Shown: in pieces, positions 38,045 through 45,611 of the stretch
How positions within the stretch are numbered: position 1 is the stretch's first letter
Layout of the letters: each line of letters opens with the position of its first letter
NCBI GenBank assembly: GCA_903928745.1
Contig: CAIYRR010000081.1
Span: 1-45,611 of the forward strand
From: an uncultured Actinomycetes bacterium
GTDB lineage: Bacteria; Actinomycetota; Actinomycetes; Nanopelagicales; Nanopelagicaceae
Length of the DNA: 45,611 nucleotides
Direction of reading: 5' to 3'
The notes under the pieces: model-generated
The model's database searches: none
Told to the model about the DNA's origin: nothing
What the model saw: the letters and a program-made list of their open reading frames with translations, nothing else
Program-made: the position numbers and the translations under genes

Positions 38045-38070
38045 GTTGTCCCGCAATTTCATCGGACAAC
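38045..38070 (+). promoter_or_regulatory. Inverted repeat 2 adjoining the gltB ribosome binding site
   Basis: gttgtcc at 38045-38051 pairs perfectly with ggacaac at 38064-38070 across a 12-base loop; one flanking T-A pair extends it. It ends one base before aggag, the gltB ribosome binding site, so as RNA it could influence translation. Confidence 0.45.
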
Positions 38071-38083
38071 AGGAGAGCCTCTT

Positions 38084-41000
38084 ATGTCTCGTACATCAGA
38101 TTATCCGCGTGCTCAAGGACTTTATGATCCTGCCTATGAGCACGACGCCTGTGGTGTCGCGATGGTTGCAACGCTTAACAAAATACCTACACATGACATC
38201 GTCGAGAAGGCACTTACTGCACTTCGCAATCTAGAACATCGCGGTGCATCTGGCGCAGAACCAGATAGCGGCGATGGTGCAGGAATTTTGATTCGCCAAC
38301 CTGATTCATTCTTTCGGGCAGTACTTCCATTCGAACTTCCGAGTGAGGGCGCTTACGTTGCTGGAATCGCTTTCATTACTCAAGATGAAGATATTCATCC
38401 AGCGATTGCGCAACTTGCGAAAGAAGAAGGCCTTGTAGTTCTTGGCTGGAGAGATTTACCTATCAATTCCTCTGGATTAGGAAAGACTGCGTTGTCAGTC
38501 ATGCCGACTTTCCAACAATTGTTCCTAGCGGGAGCCAATGCTGAGTCCGGTATTGAGCTCGACCGTCTTGCATATTGTCTTCGCAAGAGGGCGGAGCATT
38601 CTCTCTCAGTTTATTTTCCATCGCTTTCTTCGCAGACCATTGTCTATAAGGGAATGTTGACCACAGGGCAATTGGAAGAATTCTTTCCTGATCTTTCCGA
38701 TGGACGAGTTACATCTCCACTTGCGTTAGTTCATTCACGTTTTTCTACAAATACTTTTCCTTCCTGGCCACTCGCGCACCCTTATCGATTCATTGCACAC
38801 AACGGGGAAATTAACACCGTTAAGGGAAATAGGAATTGGATGCGGGCACGTGAGGCGCTTCTTGAGAGTGATCTCATTCCTGGTGATCTCGCCAGACTTT
38901 TTCCTATTGTCGATACTCAGGGGAGTGACTCGGCTTCTTTTGATCAAGTTCTTGAATTGCTTTACCTCGGAGGGCGTTCACTCCCACATTCAATTTTGAT
39001 GATGATTCCAGAAGCCTGGGAAAACCATGCATCGATGAGCGAGAAGCGTCGTGATTTCTATGGATTCCATTCCTCTCTTATGGAGCCATGGGATGGACCT
39101 GCATGCGTGACATTTACTGATGGACATCAAGTCGGAGCAGTCTTGGATAGAAATGGTTTGCGACCATCGCGCTTCTGGGTAACAAAAGATGGCCTGGTTG
39201 TTCTAGCCAGTGAAGTGGGAGTGCTAGATATCCCCGTAGATCAAATAGTTCGTAAAGGTCGTTTGCAACCTGGAAAAATGTTTTTGGTAGATATCCAAGA
39301 AGGCCGCATCATTGAAGATGAAGAAATCAAAGATCAATTAGCTGATTCGGCGCCATTTGGTGAATGGCTTCACGCAGGAAAAGTTAAATTGGTTGATCTT
39401 CCAGCACGCGAACACATTGTCTATCCGCACTCCTCTGTAGTTCGCCGTCAGCGCGCATTTGGGTATACCGAAGAAGAATTACGAATCGTTGTCACGCCTA
39501 TGGCTCGCAACGGCGCCGAACCACTTGGATCCATGGGTACTGATTCTCCTATTGCAGCGCTCTCTGAACGTCCTCGATTGCTCTTTGACTATTTTTCACA
39601 ACTATTTGCGCAAGTTACCAATCCGCCCTTGGATGCAATTCGTGAAGAACTAGTTACCTCACTCGGCGGATCTATTGGACCAGAACACAATCTCCTTGAT
39701 CCAGGACCAGCATCATGTCGTCAGATTGAACTTGATTTTCCTGTCATCGATAATGATGAGCTAGCAAAGATCATCCATGTCAATGCTGATGGGGATCATC
39801 CTGGTTTTAGTGCGCACATTGTTCGTGGACTCTTTCCTGTTGCCGGTGATGGCACAGCTCTTCGGAATCGATTAGAGGAAATCCGTGCAGAAGTTTCACG
39901 AGCCATCGCAGATGGTGCACGACTTATTGTTCTCTCCGATCGCGATGGCGATGCAGATAATGCTCCAATTCCATCCTTGCTCTTAACCTCTGCAGTCCAC
40001 CACCATTTGATTCGCGAGAAGACCCGAACCAAAGTCGGATTGATCGTTGAAGCGGGCGATGTGCGGGAAGTTCACCACGTAGCATTGTTAGTGGGTTATG
40101 GCGCGGCCGCCGTTAATCCATATCTTGCAATGGAGAGCGCAGAGGACCTTGTACTCCAAGGAGTAATCACAGGTATCACGCCGGAGAAGGCTGTTCGAAA
40201 TCTCATCAAATCATTGGGCAAAGGCGTCTTGAAAGTCATGTCCAAGATGGGAATTTCAACAATCGCCTCTTACACAGGTGCACAAGTTTTCGAAGCCATT
40301 GGTTTGTCTCATGAATTAGTGGATGAATTCTTTACGGGCACCACTTCACGACTAGGCGGCATCGATTTAGATCTCATCGCTGAGGAGACTATTGCTCGAC
40401 ATCACGTTGCATACCCACCTGGGGGAGAGGTTCCCGGTACTAAAAGATTGCCTATTGGTGGGGAATACCAGTGGCGTCGAGATGGCGAACCGCATCTATT
40501 TGATCCTGAAACAGTTTTCACTTTGCAACATTCCACACGCAATAAGCGTTTTGATGTTTTCAAGCGATACACAAGTCGAATCAATGATCAGAGCAAATCA
40601 CTCATGACATTGCGTGGTCTTTTCACTTTCAAAGAAGGTTTACGACCACCAATTGCAATAGATGAGGTAGAGCCAGTTTCAAGCATTGTGAAACGATTCT
40701 CTACAGGGGCCATGTCCTACGGCTCTATCTCGTTGGAGGCTCACGAGACGATGGCGATTGCCATGAATCGCCTTGGTGGAAAATCCAATACCGGTGAAGG
40801 CGGAGAAGACCCAGAACGTTTTCTTCCGATGGCAAATGGAGATTCAAAAAGGTCTGCAATCAAGCAAGTAGCGTCAGGACGCTTTGGAGTGACGAGCGAG
40901 TACCTGGTCAATGCTGATGACATTCAAATCAAAATCGCTCAAGGGGCAAAGCCAGGAGAAGGTGGTCAGCTCCCGGGCAACAAGGTCTATCCATGGATTG

Positions 41001-42598
41001 CTAAAGTGCGTTACTCAACTCCAGGAGTGGGATTGATTTCTCCTCCGCCCCATCACGATATTTATTCCATCGAAGATCTTGCTCAACTTATTCATGATCT
41101 TAAGAATGCAAATAAGAATGCAAGAATCCACGTCAAGCTCGTTGCCGAAGTGGGTGTGGGAACAGTCGCAGCAGGTGTCAGTAAAGCTCACGCTGATGTC
41201 GTTCTCATTTCAGGTCATGACGGCGGAACTGGTGCCTCACCACTGACATCGCTCAAGCACGCAGGTGCGCCATGGGAACTTGGTTTGGCTGAAACACAGC
41301 AAACCCTTCTGCTCAACGGGTTGCGTGATCGAATCGTCGTACAAACTGATGGTCAGCTAAAAACTGGTCGAGATGTAGTTATCGCAGCGCTACTTGGCGC
41401 GGAAGAATTCGGTTTTGCGACTGCGCCTTTGGTTGTATCTGGTTGCGTGATGATGCGAGTGTGTCACCTAGATACATGTCCTGTGGGTGTTGCAACCCAG
41501 AATCCAGAATTGCGTAAGCGCTTCAGCGGAAAGCCAGAGTTTGTCGAAACATTCTTTGAGTACATTGCCGAAGAAGTTCGTGAGTATTTGGCTCAACTCG
41601 GGTATCGCTCTATCGAAGAGGCAATTGGTCACGTTGAGGACCTGGATACGCGTGATGCAGTCGATCACTGGAAAGCGAGTGGACTTGATTTAGCGCCGTT
41701 GTTGGTTCGACCAGATGTTCAAGGTCCATTCCATAACACCTCAATCCAAGATCATGGTCTTGCAGGTGCTTTAGATAATCAGTTAATCGAATTGGCCGAA
41801 CCAGCGCTGTCACATTCTAAAAAAGTTTCAATAAATGTGCCGGTAAGAAATGTCAATCGAACTGTGGGCACCATGTTGGGCGCTGAAGTAACTCGCAGAT
41901 TTGGGAGTGCAGGTTTGCCCGCTAACACTATTGACATAACTCTTCATGGATCTGCTGGGCAGTCACTGGGGGCGTTTATTCCGCAAGGTGTCACCATCCG
42001 TCTTTTCGGTGATTCCAATGACTATGTTGCAAAGGGAATTTCAGGTGGGCGGGTAATAGTTCGCCCAGATGAGAAATCAATTTTTCATTCCTATGAGAAT
42101 GTGATTGCAGGAAACGTTATTGGGTACGGCGCTACCTCGGGAGAAATATTCATTCGAGGAACTGTTGGCGAGCGTTTCTGTGTTCGAAATTCCGGTGCGA
42201 TTGCCGTTGTCGAAGGAATCGGTGATCACGGTTGTGAGTACATGACTGGAGGAACAGTTGTTGTTCTGGGCAAGACTGGTCGCAACTTTGCCGCTGGAAT
42301 GTCTGGTGGGCGGGCTTTCGTTTTGGATCTGGACTCAGCGCTTGTAAACACCGATATGGCTGACATCGTTGCAATTCCTGAAGATCAAAAAGGAATCCTT
42401 TTCGATATCGTCACTAAGTTCTTCGAGGAGACTCAATCTGAAGTTGCTCAAGAACTTTTGGGCGATTGGACTCAAGCTCTCCTTCGAATTTCAATGGTGA
42501 TGCCACGTGATTATGCGCGAGTACTTGCTTCGATGGAGAGAGCGCTCAAAGAAGGTTTGCCAGTAGATACCTATGTAATGGAGGTCGCACATGGCTGA
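38084..42598 (+). CDS. gltB: Glutamate synthase, large (alpha) subunit
   Basis: The large subunit of NADPH-type GOGAT, 1504 residues. The N-terminal Ntn amidotransferase nucleophile is Cys23 in EHDACGVAM, implying removal of a 22-residue propeptide. [17 protein letters not shown] and [13 protein letters not shown] follow. The FMN and 2-oxoglutarate domain includes [10 protein letters not shown] and [18 protein letters not shown]. The cysteine cluster [15 protein letters not shown] binds a [3Fe-4S] centre. A C-terminal GXGXG-repeat domain is also seen. It starts at ATG with aggag ten bases upstream and overlaps gltD by eight bases. Confidence 0.97.
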   Translation: MSRTSDYPRAQGLYDPAYEHDACGVAMVATLNKIPTHDIVEKALTALRNLEHRGASGAEPDSGDGAGILIRQPDSFFRAVLPFELPSEGAYVAGIAFITQDEDIHPAIAQLAKEEGLVVLGWRDLPINSSGLGKTALSVMPTFQQLFLAGANAESGIELDRLAYCLRKRAEHSLSVYFPSLSSQTIVYKGMLTTGQLEEFFPDLSDGRVTSPLALVHSRFSTNTFPSWPLAHPYRFIAHNGEINTVKGNRNWMRAREALLESDLIPGDLARLFPIVDTQGSDSASFDQVLELLYLGGRSLPHSILMMIPEAWENHASMSEKRRDFYGFHSSLMEPWDGPACVTFTDGHQVGAVLDRNGLRPSRFWVTKDGLVVLASEVGVLDIPVDQIVRKGRLQPGKMFLVDIQEGRIIEDEEIKDQLADSAPFGEWLHAGKVKLVDLPAREHIVYPHSSVVRRQRAFGYTEEELRIVVTPMARNGAEPLGSMGTDSPIAALSERPRLLFDYFSQLFAQVTNPPLDAIREELVTSLGGSIGPEHNLLDPGPASCRQIELDFPVIDNDELAKIIHVNADGDHPGFSAHIVRGLFPVAGDGTALRNRLEEIRAEVSRAIADGARLIVLSDRDGDADNAPIPSLLLTSAVHHHLIREKTRTKVGLIVEAGDVREVHHVALLVGYGAAAVNPYLAMESAEDLVLQGVITGITPEKAVRNLIKSLGKGVLKVMSKMGISTIASYTGAQVFEAIGLSHELVDEFFTGTTSRLGGIDLDLIAEETIARHHVAYPPGGEVPGTKRLPIGGEYQWRRDGEPHLFDPETVFTLQHSTRNKRFDVFKRYTSRINDQSKSLMTLRGLFTFKEGLRPPIAIDEVEPVSSIVKRFSTGAMSYGSISLEAHETMAIAMNRLGGKSNTGEGGEDPERFLPMANGDSKRSAIKQVASGRFGVTSEYLVNADDIQIKIAQGAKPGEGGQLPGNKVYPWIAKVRYSTPGVGLISPPPHHDIYSIEDLAQLIHDLKNANKNARIHVKLVAEVGVGTVAAGVSKAHADVVLISGHDGGTGASPLTSLKHAGAPWELGLAETQQTLLLNGLRDRIVVQTDGQLKTGRDVVIAALLGAEEFGFATAPLVVSGCVMMRVCHLDTCPVGVATQNPELRKRFSGKPEFVETFFEYIAEEVREYLAQLGYRSIEEAIGHVEDLDTRDAVDHWKASGLDLAPLLVRPDVQGPFHNTSIQDHGLAGALDNQLIELAEPALSHSKKVSINVPVRNVNRTVGTMLGAEVTRRFGSAGLPANTIDITLHGSAGQSLGAFIPQGVTIRLFGDSNDYVAKGISGGRVIVRPDEKSIFHSYENVIAGNVIGYGATSGEIFIRGTVGERFCVRNSGAIAVVEGIGDHGCEYMTGGTVVVLGKTGRNFAAGMSGGRAFVLDLDSALVNTDMADIVAIPEDQKGILFDIVTKFFEETQSEVAQELLGDWTQALLRISMVMPRDYARVLASMERALKEGLPVDTYVMEVAHG

Positions 42599-44045
42599 TC
42601 CAAAAGGATTTCTCACGACATCTCGTGAACTTCCCAAGCGACGTCCCGTAGATGTTCGTATTCAAGACTGGAAAGAAGTGTACGAACCTCAGGAATTCGA
42701 AGATCTACAGAAGCAAGCTGGCCGATGCATGGATTGTGGTATTCCGTTTTGTCATCAAGGTTGCCCATTAGGAAATCTCATTCCCGAATGGAATGACTTA
42801 ATTTGGCGTGGAGATAAGACTGAAGCAATCGCGCGTTTGCACGCGACCAACAATTTCCCTGAATTCACTGGTCGTCTCTGTCCTGCACCATGTGAGAGCG
42901 CATGCGTTGTTGCGATTAGTTCTGATGCGGTTTCTATTAAACAAGTCGAACTTCGAACAATCGAAGAAGCCTTTGCATCGGGCAAAGTTGTCCCCTTGGC
43001 GCCTGATCGCTTAACAGGAAAGACAATCGCAGTAATTGGTTCTGGACCTGCCGGTCTTGCCGCTGCGCAACAACTCACACGTGCAGGTCACACTGTTGCC
43101 GTCTATGAACGCGCTGCCAAAATTGGTGGCCTCATGCGCTACGGAATTCCAGAATTCAAGATGGAGAAATCAATTCTTGATCGTCGTCTTGCCCAAATGG
43201 AGCAAGAAGGCACGCGTTTTCGCGCCGGGGTAGATGTAGGCGCCGAACTCACAGGCCATCAACTGAGATCTCGTTATGACGCAGTTGTTTTGGCGGTGGG
43301 ATCTACCCAAGCCAGAGACCTTCCTGTTCCTGGGCGAGAACTCAACGGAATATTCCAAGCGATGCAATATCTTCCTTGGGGAAACAAGCAAGCACTAGGA
43401 GAGATTGATGAACCGCCAATCAACGTAGCGGGCAAACATGTTGTCATTCTCGGTGGGGGAGACACAGGCGCAGATTGTTTAGGAACTGCGACCAGGCAAG
43501 GCGCAGCTTCAATTACTCAACTTGAGATCATGCCGATGCCAACCAATGATCGTCCAACCACACAACCATGGCCGATGTATCCGATGATTTATCGAGTATC
43601 GAGTGCGCATGAAGAACATGACAATCGTATGTTTGCAGTCTCCACGGAGAAATTCATTGGAGATGAATTCGGAAACGTTCGAGCTTTGAGCATCATCGAA
43701 ACGAAGATGGTTAACGGAAAATTTGAAACGGTTCCTGGTACCGAGAAGGAGTTGCCGGCTGATTTCGTTTTCCTTGCCATGGGATTTACTGGGCCCGAGA
43801 AGAGTCCCTTGATTACCCAATTAGAGGTAGAGCTAGATGAAAGGGGCAACATCAAACGGGGCGCTGACTTTCAGACCACGAGCGAAGGAGTCTTTGTCTG
43901 CGGAGATGCGGGTCGAGGTCAGTCTTTGATCGTGTGGGCAATTGCCGAAGGTCGAAGTGCCGCCGCCGCTGTTGATGAATATCTCACAGGTAGAACGCAG
44001 TTACCTGCGCCAATACAACCAACTGCACGTCCATTGATGGTTTAA
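42591..44045 (+). CDS. gltD: Glutamate synthase, small (beta) subunit
   Basis: The NAD(P)H-oxidising subunit that passes electrons through Fe-S centres to GltB. The N-terminal cysteine pattern [24 protein letters not shown] near residues 44-67 and CPAPCESAC near 100 bind [4Fe-4S] clusters. [13 protein letters not shown] is the FAD Rossmann loop and [15 protein letters not shown] the NAD(P)H loop. [18 protein letters not shown] near the end is also typical. It has 484 residues and overlaps gltB by eight bases. pyk starts nine bases later. Confidence 0.96.
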   Translation: MADPKGFLTTSRELPKRRPVDVRIQDWKEVYEPQEFEDLQKQAGRCMDCGIPFCHQGCPLGNLIPEWNDLIWRGDKTEAIARLHATNNFPEFTGRLCPAPCESACVVAISSDAVSIKQVELRTIEEAFASGKVVPLAPDRLTGKTIAVIGSGPAGLAAAQQLTRAGHTVAVYERAAKIGGLMRYGIPEFKMEKSILDRRLAQMEQEGTRFRAGVDVGAELTGHQLRSRYDAVVLAVGSTQARDLPVPGRELNGIFQAMQYLPWGNKQALGEIDEPPINVAGKHVVILGGGDTGADCLGTATRQGAASITQLEIMPMPTNDRPTTQPWPMYPMIYRVSSAHEEHDNRMFAVSTEKFIGDEFGNVRALSIIETKMVNGKFETVPGTEKELPADFVFLAMGFTGPEKSPLITQLEVELDERGNIKRGADFQTTSEGVFVCGDAGRGQSLIVWAIAEGRSAAAAVDEYLTGRTQLPAPIQPTARPLMV

Positions 44046-44054
44046 GGTTAAACA

Positions 44055-45494
44055 ATGCGTAGAGCCAAGATTGTGTGCACGATGGGACCTGCTGTCGAGT
44101 CTCCAGAAAAAGTACGAGAACTCATTGCAGCCGGAATGAATATGGCTCGCCTCAATCTTTCCCATGGGAGTTATGAAGAACACCAGGTTCGTTATGACCG
44201 TGTTCGAAATGCAGCCAAGGAAGCCGGAGTTGCAGTGGCCATTCTTGTGGATCTGCAAGGTCCCAAGATTCGTCTTGCTCGATTTATCGATGGCCCTCAC
44301 GATCTAGCGCGCGGTGATATTTTCACCATCACAACGGATGAAGTCGAAGGCACGAAAGAGCGTGTGGGAACTACATACAAAGGTTTGCCTGGAGATTGCA
44401 AAGCGGGAGATCGCATTCTGATTGATGACGGGAAAGTTACTGTCGAAGTTGTTGAAGTAAAAGGCAATGACGTAATCACGAAAGTTATTGAGCCAGGGGC
44501 TGTCAGTAATAATAAAGGAATCAATCTGCCTGGAGTGGCGGTCTCTGTTCCGGCCATGTCAGAGAAAGATATTGAAGATTTACGCTGGGGACTCAAAGTA
44601 GGGGCAGATTTTATTGCTCTCTCCTTTGTTCGTAGCGCTGATGACATCAACGATGTTCACAAGATTATGGAAGAAGAAGGCATCCGGATTCCCGTGATTG
44701 CCAAAATCGAGAAACCTCAAGCCGTCGCTAATCTGCAAGAGATTGTCGATGCCTTCGATGGCATCATGGTGGCGCGAGGAGATCTCGGAGTCGAACTTCC
44801 GATTGAGGATGTTCCACTCGTACAGAAGCGTTGCGTTGAAATGGCGCGTGAAGCAGCAAAGCCAGTAATCGTTGCAACCCAAATGTTGGATTCGATGATT
44901 TCTAATTCGCGCCCGACCAGAGCCGAAGCAACTGACTGTGCCAATGCTGTTCTCGATGGCGCAGATGCACTGATGCTCTCGGGTGAAACCAGTGTGGGTG
45001 AGTTTCCCATTGAGGCTGTCGCAACTATGGCTCGCATTATTGAAAAGACAGAGGCAGATGGATTGGAGAGAATCCATCCACTTCAGCATTCGCCCAAAAC
45101 TAAAGGCGGCACAATTACCAAGGCAGCCAAAGAGGTTGGAGAAACTGTCGGCGCAAAATTCTTAGTTGCCTTTACAAAAAGTGGCGACTCGGCCAGACGT
45201 ATGGCGAGATTGCGTTCGGCAATTCCAATCCTCGCCTTGACTCCAGATTCTGGTACCTACAATCGAATGGCGCTTTCTTGGGGAGTCGAATCCTTAATCG
45301 CTCCCGTCGTGAAAACTACGGACGAGATGGTCAAGCAGGTCGACAGCGTCCTCATCGAATCGGGGCGAGCGCGCATTGGCGAACTCATTGTCATCGTCGC
45401 AGGCTCACCTCCAGGAATTCCGGGATCCACGAATGCGCTCCGGGTGCACTGCATAGGCGATGCAATTGGCGGAGTTGCAGCGGCGTATCGCTAG
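44055..45494 (+). CDS. pyk: Pyruvate kinase
   Basis: The glycolytic enzyme making pyruvate and ATP from PEP and ADP. The N-terminus RRAKIVCTMGPAVESPE, ARLNLSHGSYEEH, DLQGPKIRL, and IAKIEKPQAVANL with the catalytic Lys are present, followed by DGIMVARGDLGVELP, ATQMLDSMI and LSGETSVGEFPIEAV. The C-terminal domain is complete, with a final GSPPGIPGSTNALRVHCIG. The length is 479. It probably belongs to the gltBD transcript, and no terminator is evident before the tRNA-like sequence 11 bases downstream. Confidence 0.96.
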   Translation: MRRAKIVCTMGPAVESPEKVRELIAAGMNMARLNLSHGSYEEHQVRYDRVRNAAKEAGVAVAILVDLQGPKIRLARFIDGPHDLARGDIFTITTDEVEGTKERVGTTYKGLPGDCKAGDRILIDDGKVTVEVVEVKGNDVITKVIEPGAVSNNKGINLPGVAVSVPAMSEKDIEDLRWGLKVGADFIALSFVRSADDINDVHKIMEEEGIRIPVIAKIEKPQAVANLQEIVDAFDGIMVARGDLGVELPIEDVPLVQKRCVEMAREAAKPVIVATQMLDSMISNSRPTRAEATDCANAVLDGADALMLSGETSVGEFPIEAVATMARIIEKTEADGLERIHPLQHSPKTKGGTITKAAKEVGETVGAKFLVAFTKSGDSARRMARLRSAIPILALTPDSGTYNRMALSWGVESLIAPVVKTTDEMVKQVDSVLIESGRARIGELIVIVAGSPPGIPGSTNALRVHCIGDAIGGVAAAYR

Positions 45495-45505
45495 ACTAGG
45501 CACGC

Positions 45506-45578
45506 GCCTCGGTACTCCAACGGTAGAGAGGGCAGTCTCAAACAATGCATAGTGTCGGTTCGAATCCGACTCGGGGCA
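45506..45578 (+). tRNA. Atypical tRNA, anticodon CAA (Leu?)
   Basis: A 73-base cloverleaf can be drawn. The acceptor stem is gcctcgg / tcggggc (with two G-T pairs) plus discriminator A. The T arm is perfect (gtcgg ttcgaat ccgac). The anticodon arm is gcagt / aatgc with one G-A mismatch around loop ctcaaac, giving anticodon CAA at 45540-45542. The D arm has only three good pairs (ctc/gag) and an irregular loop. The variable loop is five bases, whereas bacterial tRNA-Leu has a long variable arm. A tRNA-Leu at this place after pyk is expected from other actinobacteria, so this may be a divergent or decayed copy. No CCA is encoded. Confidence 0.6.
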
Positions 45579-45579
45579 C

Positions 45580-45611
45580 ATGAGTTCAACAATTTCCAAT
45601 AGCGCCTCTCC
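45580..45611 (+). CDS. Possible start of a further CDS, cut by the window edge
   Basis: From ATG 45580 the frame stays open to the end (MSSTISNSAS). There is no ribosome binding site, because the tRNA-like sequence ends two bases earlier. In related actinobacteria a response regulator gene often follows here. Too little is visible to name it. Confidence 0.2.
   Translation, partial: MSSTISNSAS

Noticed and set aside
37963-38083. Glutamine riboswitch upstream of gltB
   Set aside because: The known glutamine-riboswitch consensus is not visible; only two simple inverted repeats are seen.

Overview
The window is a dense, almost entirely plus-strand block of core genes from an actinobacterium. 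Evidence for this: a division and wall (dcw) cluster with sepF but no ftsA; meso-diaminopimelate-type MurE; a HisA of the PriA type with no trpF nearby; a eukaryote-like type 2 isoleucyl-tRNA synthetase; and the order his - trp - lgt - pyk, which is familiar from actinobacteria. Base composition is moderate by eye rather than GC-rich. Gene spacing is extremely tight, with many ATGA, GTGA and TAATG overlaps. Together these suggest a streamlined lineage, for example freshwater acI / Nanopelagicales. That placement is an inference, not a measurement.

Layout. 1-16795 is the dcw cluster: mraZ, a structured leader, rsmH, ftsL, ftsI, murE, murF, mraY, murD, ftsW, murG, murC, ftsQ, ftsZ, pgeF, a YggS-family PLP protein, sepF and yggT. 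These genes make lipid II and build the septum. 16800-19925 is ileS, the only minus-strand gene. From 19984 come a DksA/TraR zinc-finger gene with a histone H1-like tail, lspA, an RluD-type pseudouridine synthase, and dnaE. The dnaE frame is interrupted by one in-frame TAA at codon 430. 25786-35683 is a continuous histidine-tryptophan block (hisD-C-B-H-priA-F-I, trpE, a 56-codon membrane ORF, trpC-B-A). Then follow a membrane-anchored DsbA-like protein, lgt, a VIT1/CCC1-type transporter, gltB-gltD, pyk, and an atypical tRNA-like gene at the right edge. The last bases may open another CDS.

No stretch longer than 300 bases lacks a gene. The largest gaps are 457-648 (structured RNA leader), 13399-13540 (upstream of ftsZ) and 37963-38083 (two perfect inverted repeats upstream of gltB).

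No mobile element, CRISPR array, prophage or obviously new multigene system is visible. The points most worth checking are the dnaE nonsense codon, the short-variable-loop tRNA with a CAA anticodon, the leader RNA before rsmH, the GXHH signature of IleS, the tandem-repeat tail of the DksA-like protein, the unrecognised small ORF inside the trp genes, and the paired hairpins before gltB.
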